From Hyphomicrobiales bacterium (GTDB taxonomy: Bacteria > Pseudomonadota > Alphaproteobacteria > Rhizobiales > Beijerinckiaceae), in the NCBI GenBank assembly GCA_016716745.1, contig JADJVD010000003.1, positions 90,001-154,000 on the forward strand: a stretch of DNA of 64,000 nucleotides, given 5' to 3'. Positions 1 through 10,586 of the stretch are shown here, piece after piece; within the stretch, counting starts at the first letter, position 1, and every line of letters begins with the position of its first letter. The notes beneath the pieces are model-generated. The model searched no databases, was not told the origin of the DNA, and worked only from the letters and a program-made list of their open reading frames with translations. The position numbers and the translations under genes were made by a program.

Positions 1-2072
<2,072 letters not shown>

Positions 2073-2146
2073 TCTCATTATTCATGCCCATCTCCAGCGA
2101 GATGGCGATGGAAAGACCGAAGTTGCTTCATTATCCGTGCTTCGCC

Positions 2147-2264
2147 GGCCTGGTGGCCTTTGCGACGTGACTAGACCCGATCCCATCCCGAACTCGGCCG
2201 TCAAACGCGTCAGCGCCGATGGTACTATGTCTCAAGACCTGGGAGAGTAGGTCGCCGCCAGGCC
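2147..2264 (+). rRNA. rrf: 5S ribosomal RNA
   Basis: Typical alphaproteobacterial 5S rRNA about 75 nt after the 23S. The terminal helix pairs GGCCTGG at 2147 with CCAGGCC ending at 2264. The conserved loop-A to loop-B segment CCCGATCCCATCCCGAACTC and the GGGAGAGTAGGTCGCCGCC end are both present. It is the third rRNA of the operon, and the ends may be off by 1-2 bases. Confidence 0.95.
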
Positions 2265-2299
2265 TGCCAAGCACGGATAACCTCTTCAACGCTGTCGCA

Positions 2300-2329
2300 A
2301 AGCCCGATCCGGAACGGTCGGGCTTTTTT
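2300..2329 (+). terminator. Rho-independent terminator after 5S rRNA
   Basis: The stem AGCCCGA/TCGGGCT (2301-2307 with 2318-2324) encloses a 10-nt loop and is followed by six T residues. It lies between 5S and tRNA-fMet, so the tRNA is either read through from the rRNA operon or has its own promoter. Confidence 0.85.
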
Positions 2330-2419
2330 GTTGGCGGGCGAGGCGCTGTCGCATCTCGCCGCATAGGTCCGAAAGCGCTTGCGCGCCGCCCGGGCCGCGC
2401 CTACATAGCCACGCAATGA

Positions 2420-2497
<78 letters not shown>

Positions 2498-2501
2498 GAT
2501 C

Positions 2502-2526
2502 AAGGCCGCCTTCGGGCGGCCTTTTT
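2502..2526 (+). terminator. Rho-independent terminator after tRNA-fMet
   Basis: A nine-base-pair stem AAGGCCGCC/GGCGGCCTT with a TTCG tetraloop and a following T-run. It closes the rRNA/tRNA operon just before the convergent sugar dehydrogenase gene. Confidence 0.88.
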
Positions 2527-2545
2527 CGTGGCGCCGGCGGCGGCT

Positions 2546-3766
2546 CTATCGGTCCGGCGTCAGCCGGACGAGAGCGCCGTCCTCGTCGTCGGTCAACAGC
2601 ATCACGGATCCGTCCCGCGCGACATCCACGTCTCGGATGCGCGCCATTCCTTCGAGATAGCGGGCCTCGCCGGTCACGCGCTCTCCTGCGAGCGTCAGGC
2701 GCACCAGCGCCTGGCTCGCGAGTCCGCCAATCAGGGCCGAGCCGCGCCATGTCGGAAACATGTCGCCGTCGTAGAAGGCGAGGCCGCTCGGCGCGATCAC
2801 CGGATCCCAGTAATAGATCGGCTGCTCGACGCCTTCTTGCGCGGTGACGCCGGCGCCGATGGGCGCGCCGCTATATTCCACCCCGTAGGAGACGAGCGGC
2901 CAGCCGTAATTTCCGCCGGCCTCTGGCCGATTGAGCTCGTCGCCGCCGCGCGGACCGTGCTCGACGGTCCACAGCGCGCCGTCCGGTCCCATCGCGGCCG
3001 CCTGCAAATTGCGATGGCCGTAGGACCAGATCTCCGGCCGCCCGCCGGCGATGGCGGGATTGCCGCGCGCCGGCCCGCCTTCAGGGTCGATCCGCAACAC
3101 CTTGCCGAGATGCGTCGTCACGTCCTGCGCCAGGCGGCGCGGCTGCTCGGCGGAGCGCTCGCCGGTGGTGACGAACAACGCGCCCTTCCGGTCGAAGACG
3201 AGGCGCGAGCCGAAATGATAGGTCGAGCGCCAGGCAGGCTCCTGCCGAAAGATCACGCGAACGTCGGCAAGACGCGTCCCGTCGGCGGAAAGAACGCCGG
3301 TCGCGACCGACGTGCCGTTGCTTCCCTCGCCCCGGGGCTCGGCGTAACTCCACCACAGCCGCCGCGTCCGGGTGAAATCCTCGCGGATGGCTACGTCGAG
3401 CAGGCCGCCCTGGCCGCGCGCGTCGACGGGGGGCAGGCCTGCGATCGGCTCGGACACGCGCCCGTCGGCGCCGACGATGCGCAACCGGCCGGGCCGCTCC
3501 GTCACCAGCCAGCGCCCGTCCGGCATCTGCGCCATCCCCCAGGGATGCGACAGGCCTCGGGCGACGATGGTCGTGCGCAGACGGATCGGGTCGACGATCG
3601 CAGGCGCTCGGGTCTGGCCCGCAAAGGCCGGCTGTTGGCCGCGCGCATTCGGCGGCGCGGCGTTGAAGTCCTGCGCGCGGCCGGCGTTCGCCGCCGCCAG
3701 AAGCGCGACGAGCGCGACGCTGCAGGAAAGATCCGCCAACATCCTGCGTCGGGGGTCGGCTCGCAT
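2546..3766 (-). CDS. PQQ-dependent sugar dehydrogenase (GSDH/YliI family)
   Basis: Six-bladed beta-propeller aldose/sorbosone dehydrogenase-like protein, 406 aa, predicted periplasmic. The family oxidises sugars with PQQ and passes electrons to the respiratory chain. Visible hallmarks are the N-terminal blade GLSHPWGMAQMPDGRW, the central EHGPRGGDELN signature, GHRNLQ, and YWDPVIAPSGLAFY. The ATG at 3766 was chosen because a GGAGG lies six bases upstream; an in-frame ATG six codons earlier lacks a ribosome-binding site. A signal peptide (LSCSVALVALLAAANAGRAQ) follows. No PQQ biosynthesis genes occur in the window. It converges on the rRNA operon. The substrate cannot be predicted. Confidence 0.88.
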   Translation of the reverse strand: MRADPRRRMLADLSCSVALVALLAAANAGRAQDFNAAPPNARGQQPAFAGQTRAPAIVDPIRLRTTIVARGLSHPWGMAQMPDGRWLVTERPGRLRIVGADGRVSEPIAGLPPVDARGQGGLLDVAIREDFTRTRRLWWSYAEPRGEGSNGTSVATGVLSADGTRLADVRVIFRQEPAWRSTYHFGSRLVFDRKGALFVTTGERSAEQPRRLAQDVTTHLGKVLRIDPEGGPARGNPAIAGGRPEIWSYGHRNLQAAAMGPDGALWTVEHGPRGGDELNRPEAGGNYGWPLVSYGVEYSGAPIGAGVTAQEGVEQPIYYWDPVIAPSGLAFYDGDMFPTWRGSALIGGLASQALVRLTLAGERVTGEARYLEGMARIRDVDVARDGSVMLLTDDEDGALVRLTPDR

Positions 3767-3846
3767 CTGTCGCCTCCGCTGCATTGCTTCGCGTCGCCGC
3801 CATTGAGCGCGCGCCGGAGCGGCCTTTCAAGTCGCCTCGGAACGCC

Positions 3847-4350
3847 TCACGAGTCGTCGTCGCGCAGGCCCGCGTTGCGGCCGGCGAGCGACCAGTAGAC
3901 GAGCCCGGCAAGGCAGCCGGTGAGGAAGAAGGCGATGAGCAGCCGCGTCTCGAGCGAATTGTCGCCGGCCTCGATCATGTCGCCGGCGATATCGGTGGCG
4001 CGCGCGCTCCAGGGCGCGGCGACCGCGATGAAGGCCGGAACCGCCAGATGCCAGACGAGCGAGCGGATCGCGAGCAATTCGGAGACCGCGGCGGAGACGA
4101 GCAGGGGGGCCCCGCACACCGTCAGCACGAAGGCCCAGGCGAGCGAGGCGGCCTTCGACCAAAGCCAGGGGCCGGTCTGTCCGAACAGATCGAACACCCC
4201 GTTCAGCACCGCGACGATCAGCATCGCGCCGCCCGCCTCGCGCATCGACGGGTCGAGAATCACGAGCAGCGGCAGAAACAACGCCCCGGCGGCTCCGCCG
4301 CAGGCGAGGCCCAGAACGATCATCACGGCGCGACGGATCAAATGGTCCAT
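3847..4350 (-). CDS. Hypothetical integral membrane protein
   Basis: 167 aa with about four hydrophobic helices: residues ~8-30 (VMIVLGLACGGAAGALFLPL), ~41-53, ~70-92, and a last one near 138-155. The family is not recognised. The C-terminus is acidic (RDDDS). No convincing Shine-Dalgarno sequence precedes the ATG. It is divergent from selO with about 110 bases between starts, and downstream is the sugar dehydrogenase in the same orientation after an 80-base gap. Its reality rests on the coherent membrane topology; a longer overlapping frame encodes only arginine-rich low-complexity sequence. Confidence 0.6.
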   Translation of the reverse strand: MDHLIRRAVMIVLGLACGGAAGALFLPLLVILDPSMREAGGAMLIVAVLNGVFDLFGQTGPWLWSKAASLAWAFVLTVCGAPLLVSAAVSELLAIRSLVWHLAVPAFIAVAAPWSARATDIAGDMIEAGDNSLETRLLIAFFLTGCLAGLVYWSLAGRNAGLRDDDS

Positions 4351-4460
4351 GCCGCAACACTATCACAAAGCCTTGCGCCAGCGTTGCGCGCCATCCCGCG
4401 TTGGGGACGGATGGAAATCCGGCGCGCGCCACACTATCTCGCAACGGAAAGGATGGCGGC

Positions 4461-5906
4461 ATGGGCGCACTGGTTTTCGACAACAGCTACGCGCGGCTTC
4501 CGGAGGCGTTTTTCGCGCGCGTTGCGCCGGCTGCGCCGCGCGCGCCGGAGCTTGTCGTGTTTAACGCCGCGCTTGCCCGTTCGCTCGGCCTCGATCCCGC
4601 CTCGCTGTCCGATGCGCAAGCAGCGGCGTGGTTCTCGGGCGCCGAGCCGCCGCCGGGCGCCGAGCCGATCTCGCAAGCCTATGCCGGCCACCAGTTCGGC
4701 GGCTTCACGATGCTGGGCGATGGACGCGCCTCGCTCCTCGGCGAGGTCGTCGCGCCGGACGGGCGGCGCTTCGACATCCAGCTCAAGGGATCGGGGCGCA
4801 CGCCGTTCTCGCGCGGCGGCGACGGCAAGGCGGCGCTTGGGCCGATGCTGCGCGAATTTCTCGTCTCCGAGGCCATGCACGCTCTGGGAATCGCGACGAC
4901 GCGCAGCCTCGCCGTCGTGACGACCGGCGAAGGCGTGGCGCGCGAGCGCGTGCTGCCGGGCGCCGTGTTGACGCGCGTCGCGGCGAGCCATCTGCGCGTC
5001 GGCACGTTTCAGTATGCGGCGGCGTTGCGCGACCGCGCCGCGCTCGTCGCGCTCGTCGATCACGCCATCGGCCGTCACGCGCCGGAGGCGGCGCGCGCCG
5101 ACAATCCGGCGCTGGCGCTGTTCGATCGTGTGATGGCGGCGCAGATCGCTCTCGTCGCCGAATGGATGCGCGTCGGCTTCATTCACGGCGTCATGAACAC
5201 CGACAACATGGCCATTTCCGGCGAGACGATCGACTACGGCCCCTGCGCCTTCCTCGACGACTATCATCCGCTCGCCGTCTTCTCGTCGATCGACGAGCAT
5301 GGCCGTTACGCCTTCGCCAATCAGCCGCGAATCGCGGCGTGGAATCTGGCGCGTTTCGTCGAATCGCTGCTGCCGCTGATCGCCGACGACGCAGAGACCG
5401 CGGTGGCGCTCGCGCAGACGCGCATCGATGCGTTCGAGCCGCGATTCCGCGCGCGTTGGATAGCGATGATGCGCGGCAAGCTCGGCCTCCTCACGCAGGA
5501 CGCGGAGGACGGGGCGCTCGCCGACGATCTTCTCGTCTGGATGGCCGATCAGGGCGCGGACTACACGAACACGTTCCGCGCGCTCGCGGACGGGGAGGCG
5601 CAGGGCGGCGTGTTCGAGACGCCGGCCGCGCGCGCGTGGTTGGCGCGCTGGACGGCGCGGCGGGCGCGCGAGGGTCGCGCCGGCGAGCAGGCGGCGACGA
5701 TGCGCGCGCACAATCCGCTCGTCGTTCCGCGCAACCATCTGGTCGAGGCGGCGCTGAGGGCGGCGAGCGAGGAGGGCGATCTTACGCCGTTCAATCGTCT
5801 GCTCGGCGCGCTGGCGCGACCTTACGACGTGCGCGAGGGGCTCGACCCGTTTCGCGCGCCGCCGAGGCCGGAGGAACGCGTGCATGCGACATTCTGCGGA
5901 ACGTGA
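4461..5906 (+). CDS. selO: Protein adenylyltransferase SelO
   Basis: Pseudokinase-fold AMPylator of 481 aa (formerly UPF0061/YdiU). SelO transfers AMP from ATP to Ser/Thr/Tyr of proteins, notably in redox metabolism. Seen: YAGHQFGGF (residues 74-82), QLKGSGRTPFSRGGDGKAAL with the inverted-nucleotide-binding lysine K109, catalytic-loop-like HGVMNTDNM (D248/N249) and the metal-binding D258 in IDYGP. The C-terminus ends FCGT; the terminal Cys corresponds to the redox Cys/Sec position of the family. The ATG at 4461 is preferred for its AGGA site; an in-frame ATG 20 codons upstream would add unrelated residues. Its stop lies three bases from the convergent cytochrome b gene. Confidence 0.93.
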   Translation: MGALVFDNSYARLPEAFFARVAPAAPRAPELVVFNAALARSLGLDPASLSDAQAAAWFSGAEPPPGAEPISQAYAGHQFGGFTMLGDGRASLLGEVVAPDGRRFDIQLKGSGRTPFSRGGDGKAALGPMLREFLVSEAMHALGIATTRSLAVVTTGEGVARERVLPGAVLTRVAASHLRVGTFQYAAALRDRAALVALVDHAIGRHAPEAARADNPALALFDRVMAAQIALVAEWMRVGFIHGVMNTDNMAISGETIDYGPCAFLDDYHPLAVFSSIDEHGRYAFANQPRIAAWNLARFVESLLPLIADDAETAVALAQTRIDAFEPRFRARWIAMMRGKLGLLTQDAEDGALADDLLVWMADQGADYTNTFRALADGEAQGGVFETPAARAWLARWTARRAREGRAGEQAATMRAHNPLVVPRNHLVEAALRAASEEGDLTPFNRLLGALARPYDVREGLDPFRAPPRPEERVHATFCGT

Positions 5907-5909
5907 TCG

Positions 5910-6470
5910 TCAGGGCGCGCGTTTGCGCCCGGTGATCATGGCGCGCGCGAGATTCTCGCGGTGTTCGAGCGAAGCCGCGAGGACTCCGACGAGGTGCAGG
6001 CCGACGAGCACAAGCGTTCCGCGCACCGCATAGACATGCACTGTTTCGACCCACTTCCGCCCCCAGAAAACGTCCATCTCCTGCATGAGTCCGCTGCAGC
6101 AGATGACGACGATCATCGCCAGCAAAGCCACGGCCATCATGCCGCCCGCCGGGTTGTGGCCGAGATGGCGCGGCGCGCGAAACCGCATCGTGTCGAGAAG
6201 GAAGCGCAGCACGGCGCGCGGCGAATAGAGAAAGTCGGCGAAGCGCGCATGTCGCGATCCGATGAAGCCCCAGACGATTCGAGCGCCGGCCAGCGCAAGC
6301 AGCGCATAGCCGGCGGCGTGGTGCACACCGTCCGGGCCCTCGCCGGTGACATAGGCCAACGCGAACAGCGTCACCGTGCTCCAGTGGAAGAGGCGCACGA
6401 AGCGATCCCAGATTCTCACTTCGCCGGGCGCCGTCTCGGTTTGCGTTCCGGACAGGAATTGCGTGGTCAT
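5910..6470 (-). CDS. Cytochrome b561-family membrane protein
   Basis: Diheme cytochrome b561/CybB-like protein, 186 aa, four membrane helices. It begins VRIWDRFVRLFHWSTVTLF, with the family's first-helix heme-ligand His; further candidate ligands are in GVHHAAGYALL and the last helix around LVGLHLVGVLAA. Members shuttle electrons between quinol or low-potential carriers and periplasmic partners. The ATG at 6470 follows a perfect GGAGG. The gene lies downstream of, and probably is co-transcribed with, a small PepSY-type periplasmic protein, a common pairing. A longer upstream extension of the frame is an arginine-rich shadow of that PepSY gene. Confidence 0.88.
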   Translation of the reverse strand: MTTQFLSGTQTETAPGEVRIWDRFVRLFHWSTVTLFALAYVTGEGPDGVHHAAGYALLALAGARIVWGFIGSRHARFADFLYSPRAVLRFLLDTMRFRAPRHLGHNPAGGMMAVALLAMIVVICCSGLMQEMDVFWGRKWVETVHVYAVRGTLVLVGLHLVGVLAASLEHRENLARAMITGRKRAP

Positions 6471-6547
6471 GCGAACCTCCGGCGTCGTGGTGTCGATGGA
6501 CCGAACGGCGACCCTCGTGCGCCGCGCGCCCGACGGTCGCGCGCGGC

Positions 6548-6823
6548 TTACTTGGCGACGGTCTCGACGAGCTGGAGATTCTCGGGATTGTAGAAGAGCT
6601 CGAAGCGCTTCGAATCCTTCGTCGCGTAGACCTCGAAGCAGGCGCCGGAGACCTTCGACTTCGAGACGCCGTAGCCGGCCTCCTTCGCCTTGGCCTCGGC
6701 GGCCTCGATCTTCATCCATTCGGACTGGGGCTTCTTGGCGCAAGCCTCGGCGCGGGTCGAGGCCTGGGCGGAGCCGAGCGCGACGAGACAGGCCGAAGCG
6801 ATGAGAGCGGCGCGAAGCATCAT
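6548..6823 (-). CDS. Small periplasmic PepSY-domain protein
   Basis: 91 aa: a signal peptide (MMLRAALIASACLVALGSAQA) followed by one PepSY-like alpha/beta unit with the typical run WMKIEAAEAKAKEAGY, a CFEVYA strand and FELFYNPENLQLVE. Two cysteines (in EACAKK and GACFEV) could form a disulfide. PepSY units are often encoded next to b-type cytochromes or ferric reductases, as here. The precise role is unknown. No gene lies in the 196 bases upstream before the next coding region. Confidence 0.8.
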   Translation of the reverse strand: MMLRAALIASACLVALGSAQASTRAEACAKKPQSEWMKIEAAEAKAKEAGYGVSKSKVSGACFEVYATKDSKRFELFYNPENLQLVETVAK

Positions 6824-7019
6824 GAGACAATCTCCGTTGAATGGGCGCGGTCGAACGACGCGCGCTTTCGTTGCGTTGGCATCGGCACGTCTCGCCGAAC
6901 GAGGAGGCGCTTGGCGAGGAGCGATGCGGGATTGGTAGCGAGCCGGGCGTGACGGCGCGCTGACAGCGATGGTCAGGAAACCGTCAGGTCAATCCTCGCG
7001 CGCAACGCGGCGGCGCGAC

Positions 7020-7964
7020 TCAGACGAGCGGCCAGAGATCGCCTTCGTCGAGGCGGCGTGCGAGGCGCGTCGCGTGCTTGTCGCGCGCGGGGACGAAGAC
7101 GTCGCGCAGCGCGCCGTTCGCTTCGCAGAGTCGCGTCGTGAGTCCGCTCTTGTCGCGATGCGGCCGCGAGACGATGCGCGCGCCGCGCGCGACGACGGGC
7201 GCGCGCGTCGCGGCGATATACATGAACGGCTCGTCCTCGAAGGGAACGTCGGCGGCCTTCACCGCGAGGTGATCGCGGCTGCGTTGCACGCGCACGGAGA
7301 AATGCCGCCAGTCGGGCGCCGCGAGGGGGCAGGCGACATGATGCGGGCAGGGCGCGGCGATCTGCGCGCCGGCCGCGATCAGTGCTTCGCGCGCGGCGCG
7401 CAGTCGCTCGAAACCGGCCGGCGTTCCCGGCTCGACGAGAACGAGCGCGAGGCGCGCCCGCGCGAAGGCGCGCAACGCCAGCGCGACGGCCGCCGCGGTC
7501 GGCGTCTCGACGAGCACATAGGCCATCGTGACGAGATCGGCCTCAAACGTGAGCGTATCGCGGGCGAGATCGAGCGCGTGCGTCGCGATGCGCGCGCCGC
7601 AGTCCTGCGTCAGGTCGTGGGCGAGCGCGAGCATCGGCTCGCTACGGTCGACCAGCGTGGCGTCGGCGATCGACGGGAAGGCGCCGAGCGCGGCGAGCGT
7701 CGCCGCGCCCGCGCCGCAGCCAAGATCGAGCAGTCTCGCAGGCGCGAGATCGGGCGCGGCTTCACGCAAACGGAACAGCGCCTGCGCGACGGCGGCGCGC
7801 GTCGCCGGCATGCGCGCGGCGGCGTAGGCGAGCGCGTCGAGCCGGTCGCGCACCGCCTGCTGCGATCCCTCGCCGGCGCGATAGCGCGCGGTGATGGCGG
7901 CGGAGCGTTGCGCGAGTTCGTTGCGCGACACGCCCTCGAGCAGCCGCGCCAGCGCGTCCGCCAT
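7020..7964 (-). CDS. Rsm22-family small-ribosomal-subunit methyltransferase-like protein
   Basis: 314 aa, related to mitochondrial Rsm22/METTL17, which help assemble the small ribosomal subunit. The SAM-binding motif LLDLGCGAGAATLAAL is followed by an acidic loop (ATLVDRSEPML). In the C-terminal half CPHHVACPL resembles the cysteine motif that holds a [4Fe-4S] cluster in METTL17, with another Cys in RLCEANG. Family membership is clear; catalytic activity in bacteria is not established. Its ATG shares one base with the rlmN stop (TGATG), so it is translationally coupled behind rlmN and two ribosome-related functions sit together. Confidence 0.88.
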   Translation of the reverse strand: MADALARLLEGVSRNELAQRSAAITARYRAGEGSQQAVRDRLDALAYAAARMPATRAAVAQALFRLREAAPDLAPARLLDLGCGAGAATLAALGAFPSIADATLVDRSEPMLALAHDLTQDCGARIATHALDLARDTLTFEADLVTMAYVLVETPTAAAVALALRAFARARLALVLVEPGTPAGFERLRAAREALIAAGAQIAAPCPHHVACPLAAPDWRHFSVRVQRSRDHLAVKAADVPFEDEPFMYIAATRAPVVARGARIVSRPHRDKSGLTTRLCEANGALRDVFVPARDKHATRLARRLDEGDLWPLV

Positions 7965-9202
7965 CAGTCGGCGCCGAGGGCGAGCTGCTGCTCCAGCATC
8001 AACCGCGCGCGGGCGCGCAGCTTCTCCGTCTCGCTCTTCAACTGGCCGCAGGCGGCGAGGATGTCGCGGCCGCGCGGCGTGCGCACCGGGCTCGCATAGC
8101 CGGCGTCGAACACGATGTCGGAGAAACGCTCGATGGTCGCCCAGTCCGAGCACTCGTATTTCGTGCCGGGCCAGGGATTGAACGGGATCAGGTTGATCTT
8201 GGCCGGAATGCCCTTCAGCAGGCGCACCAGCGCGCGCGCCTCCGCCGGCGTGTCGTTGACGCCCTTCAGCATCACATATTCGAAGGTGATGCGCCGCGCG
8301 TTCGAGGCGCCGGGATAGTCGCGGCAGGCCTGCAGCAACACGTCGATCGGATATTTCTTGTTGAGCGGCACGAGCTCGTCGCGCAGCCTGTCGTTCGTCG
8401 CGTGCAGCGAGATCGCCAGCATCGTCCCGCATTCGGCGCCGAGGCGCTCGATCTCGGGCACGACGCCGGAGGTCGACACCGTGATGCGGCGCTTCGACAG
8501 CGACAGGCCGTCGCCGTCCGACATGATGGCGATGGCATCGCGCACCTCGTCGAAATTGTAGAGCGGCTCGCCCATGCCCATGAAGACGATGTTGGAGACC
8601 GCGCGCACGCCCTCGCCCGAGGGCACGAGGCCGCCGTCATCGGGGCGCGCGCGGCCGGGGAAATCGCCGAGCCGGTCGCGCGCCACCAGCAATTGCGCGA
8701 CGATCTCGCGATGCGTCAGGTTGCGCACCAGCTTCTGCGTGCCGGTGTGGCAGAAGGTGCAGTTCAGCGTGCAGCCGACCTGGCTCGACACGCACAGCGT
8801 GCCGCGGTCGCTCTCGGGAATGTAGACGCATTCGATCTCGGCGCCCTTGTCGAGCGGGCCGGTCGGCTCCATCCGGATCAGCCATTTGCGCGTGCCGTCG
8901 GCCGACAGTTGCTCGGCGGCGATCTTCGGGCGGTCGAGCGTGTAAAGCTCGGCGAGGCGCGCGCGCAGGGCCTTGGCGATGTTGAGCATCGCGGAAAAAT
9001 CGGTCGCGCCGTGGAAGTAGATCCACTGGAAGAGCTGCGCGGTCCGCATCTTCACCTCGCGCGCGGGCACGTCGGCGGCCTCCAGCGCGGCGGCGAGTTC
9101 ACTGCGCGTCATCCCGGCGAGCGAGGGGCGGGCCGCGGCGGGCGCGACGGGCGGGGATGCGCCGGGCGCCGTCGGCGTCGCGGCCGCGGTCTGTGCGGTC
9201 AT
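7964..9202 (-). CDS. rlmN: Dual-specificity 23S rRNA/tRNA adenine-C2 methyltransferase RlmN
   Basis: Radical-SAM enzyme of 412 aa that methylates C2 of A2503 in 23S rRNA and A37 of some tRNAs. The cluster motif CTLNCTFC gives C144, C148 and C151. The later FMGMGEPLYNFDEV, SGVVPEIERL and SLHATNDRLRDELVPLNKKYPI blocks are diagnostic. The acceptor cysteine near the C-terminus is C385 in AACGQLKSE. The first ~30 residues are an Ala/Pro-rich extension. Its target base is position 1688 of this window. It heads an operon with the Rsm22-like gene. Confidence 0.96.
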   Translation of the reverse strand: MTAQTAAATPTAPGASPPVAPAAARPSLAGMTRSELAAALEAADVPAREVKMRTAQLFQWIYFHGATDFSAMLNIAKALRARLAELYTLDRPKIAAEQLSADGTRKWLIRMEPTGPLDKGAEIECVYIPESDRGTLCVSSQVGCTLNCTFCHTGTQKLVRNLTHREIVAQLLVARDRLGDFPGRARPDDGGLVPSGEGVRAVSNIVFMGMGEPLYNFDEVRDAIAIMSDGDGLSLSKRRITVSTSGVVPEIERLGAECGTMLAISLHATNDRLRDELVPLNKKYPIDVLLQACRDYPGASNARRITFEYVMLKGVNDTPAEARALVRLLKGIPAKINLIPFNPWPGTKYECSDWATIERFSDIVFDAGYASPVRTPRGRDILAACGQLKSETEKLRARARLMLEQQLALGAD

Positions 9203-9271
9203 CGAATGGCTTCCTGTGCGCGGGCGGCGGGCGCCTGTCGTCCGGGGCGCCTCATAGCATGGAGCAGGGAT

Positions 9272-9829
9272 TTACGGCAGCACTTCGGCCGGGATGGCGC
9301 CGGGCGCGAAACTCTGCGGCCGGTTGCGCCAGAGGAACGCTTTCAGGAAGGCGAGGGCGGCGATCAGCCCGAGCGCGCAGACGATGGCCGGGCGCCAGTC
9401 CGCGTCGACGGCGGCGGCGACGCCCCGCACGGTCAGGAAGCCGGCGAGGATCGCCCCGACGGCGGCGGCCGGCCAGAAGCGCCAGTTGGGCAGGCCGGCC
9501 TCGAGCCGCGCCTTCGGCGCCGCCGTCGCGACGCGGCGCGCCAGCCCCTCGGCGAACAGCGCGTAGCCGCGATCCCACCGCTCGTAGGGCTTGAACACGG
9601 CGAGCGGCGAATTGGCGACGTTGAACAGCTTCACCGAGCGCCCGTCGCGCATGCGCACGTCGAGCCGGTAGACATTGTAGTCGAGGCTGCGGGGCCGGTA
9701 GCTGAGGCGGATCGACTCGACCTCGCGATAGGCGAAGGAGACGCTGCGCCCGCCCTCGGAAATCTCGAACACTTCGGCGCCGAGGCGGGCCGCCCCGCCG
9801 GGGCGCGTCAGGTCGAGGCCGGCGCTCAA
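9272..9829 (-). CDS. Hypothetical protein with C-terminal membrane segments
   Basis: About 185 aa. The N-terminal half has alternating beta-type sequence (VFEISEGGRSVSFAYREVES, VYRLDVRMRD), and two hydrophobic helices lie near the C-terminus (WPAAAVGAILAGFLTV and AIVCALGLIAALAFLKAFLW). It resembles small membrane proteins with a PH-like cytoplasmic part, but the family was not identified. No ATG exists near the 5' end; a TTG at 9829 overlaps the TGA of the upstream DUF1178 gene (TTGA), implying translational coupling. It is the last gene of a comF-grxC-DUF1178 run. Confidence 0.62.
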   Translation of the reverse strand: MSAGLDLTRPGGAARLGAEVFEISEGGRSVSFAYREVESIRLSYRPRSLDYNVYRLDVRMRDGRSVKLFNVANSPLAVFKPYERWDRGYALFAEGLARRVATAAPKARLEAGLPNWRFWPAAAVGAILAGFLTVRGVAAAVDADWRPAIVCALGLIAALAFLKAFLWRNRPQSFAPGAIPAEVLP

Positions 9830-10284
9830 TTGCGCTCGTCCGGCAAGGACGGGATCGGCAGGATCTCGATGCCTTCCTCGATCAGCGCGCGGGCGTCGTC
9901 GAGCGAGGCCTCGCCGCGGATCGAGCGTTGCGGCGCCTCGCCATCGTGAATGCGGCGCGCCTCCTCGGGGAAGCGGGGGCCGAGATCCTCGGTGTTCGCC
10001 TCGATCCGGGCGCGCAGCGCGCGGATGGCGCCGCGCAATTCGCGCTGCGTCTCGTCGATCAGCGCGACCGGCTCGGGCGCCGTCGGCGTGGCCGCCGGGC
10101 GAGCGGGCGCAGCGTTGTCGCGCCGGGCGACGGCGGGGGCCATGATCGCCTTGGCGACGCGCGTCGAGCCGCACCGGGCGCAGGAGACGAGGCCGCGCGC
10201 CGCCTGCGCCTCATAGGCGTCGGCGTCGCGGAACCAGCTCTCGAACTCGTGTCCCTCGTCGCAGACGAGCGCGTATCTGATCAT
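9826..10284 (-). CDS. DUF1178 family protein
   Basis: 152 aa. It starts MIRYALVCDEGHEFESWFR and continues with a CARCGS pair, so the N-terminus is a small zinc-ribbon-like module (C8, with two cysteines around residues 35-40). It is followed by an Ala/Pro linker and a helical acidic tail. DUF1178 has no assigned function; it usually travels with grxC and a carbon-nitrogen hydrolase in alphaproteobacteria, and here the hydrolase gene is absent. Only one base separates it from the grxC stop. The inner ATG at 10284 was chosen over an upstream in-frame one that would overlap grxC and lacks homology. Confidence 0.85.
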   Translation of the reverse strand: MIRYALVCDEGHEFESWFRDADAYEAQAARGLVSCARCGSTRVAKAIMAPAVARRDNAAPARPAATPTAPEPVALIDETQRELRGAIRALRARIEANTEDLGPRFPEEARRIHDGEAPQRSIRGEASLDDARALIEEGIEILPIPSLPDERN

Positions 10285-10285
10285 G

Positions 10286-10540
10286 TCATCCCGCCAGAAG
10301 GGGATCGAGGCGACCGGCCTCGTCGAGCGCGTAAAGGTCGTCGCAGCCGCCAATATGCTGCGAACCGATGAAGATTTGCGGAACGGTACGGCGGCCGCCG
10401 GCGCGCGCCGCCATGTCGGTCTGCATCTGCGGGCTCGTCACCTCGATCCGCTCGACATCGGCGTTCTTGCCCGCCAGCAGCTTCAGCGCGGCCTGGCAAT
10501 AGGGGCAGTAGTCCTTCGTGTAGATGGTGACGCGCGGCAT
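10286..10540 (-). CDS. grxC: Glutaredoxin 3
   Basis: 84-aa thioredoxin-fold dithiol glutaredoxin with active site CPYC (residues 12-15), the cis-proline loop RRTVPQIFIG and the glutathione-binding GGCDDLYAL. It reduces disulfides using glutathione in the cytoplasm. It lies between comF and DUF1178 in the same orientation. Confidence 0.95.
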   Translation of the reverse strand: MPRVTIYTKDYCPYCQAALKLLAGKNADVERIEVTSPQMQTDMAARAGGRRTVPQIFIGSQHIGGCDDLYALDEAGRLDPLLAG

Positions 10541-10586
10541 GGCGGCTCCCGTCGCCGGGCGCTCGATAAAGCCCGGATTTACGGGG

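Noticed and set aside
3827..4483. A 218-codon reverse frame overlapping the small membrane protein
   Set aside because: Arginine-rich without hydrophobic segments, whereas the overlapping 167-codon frame gives regular membrane helices.
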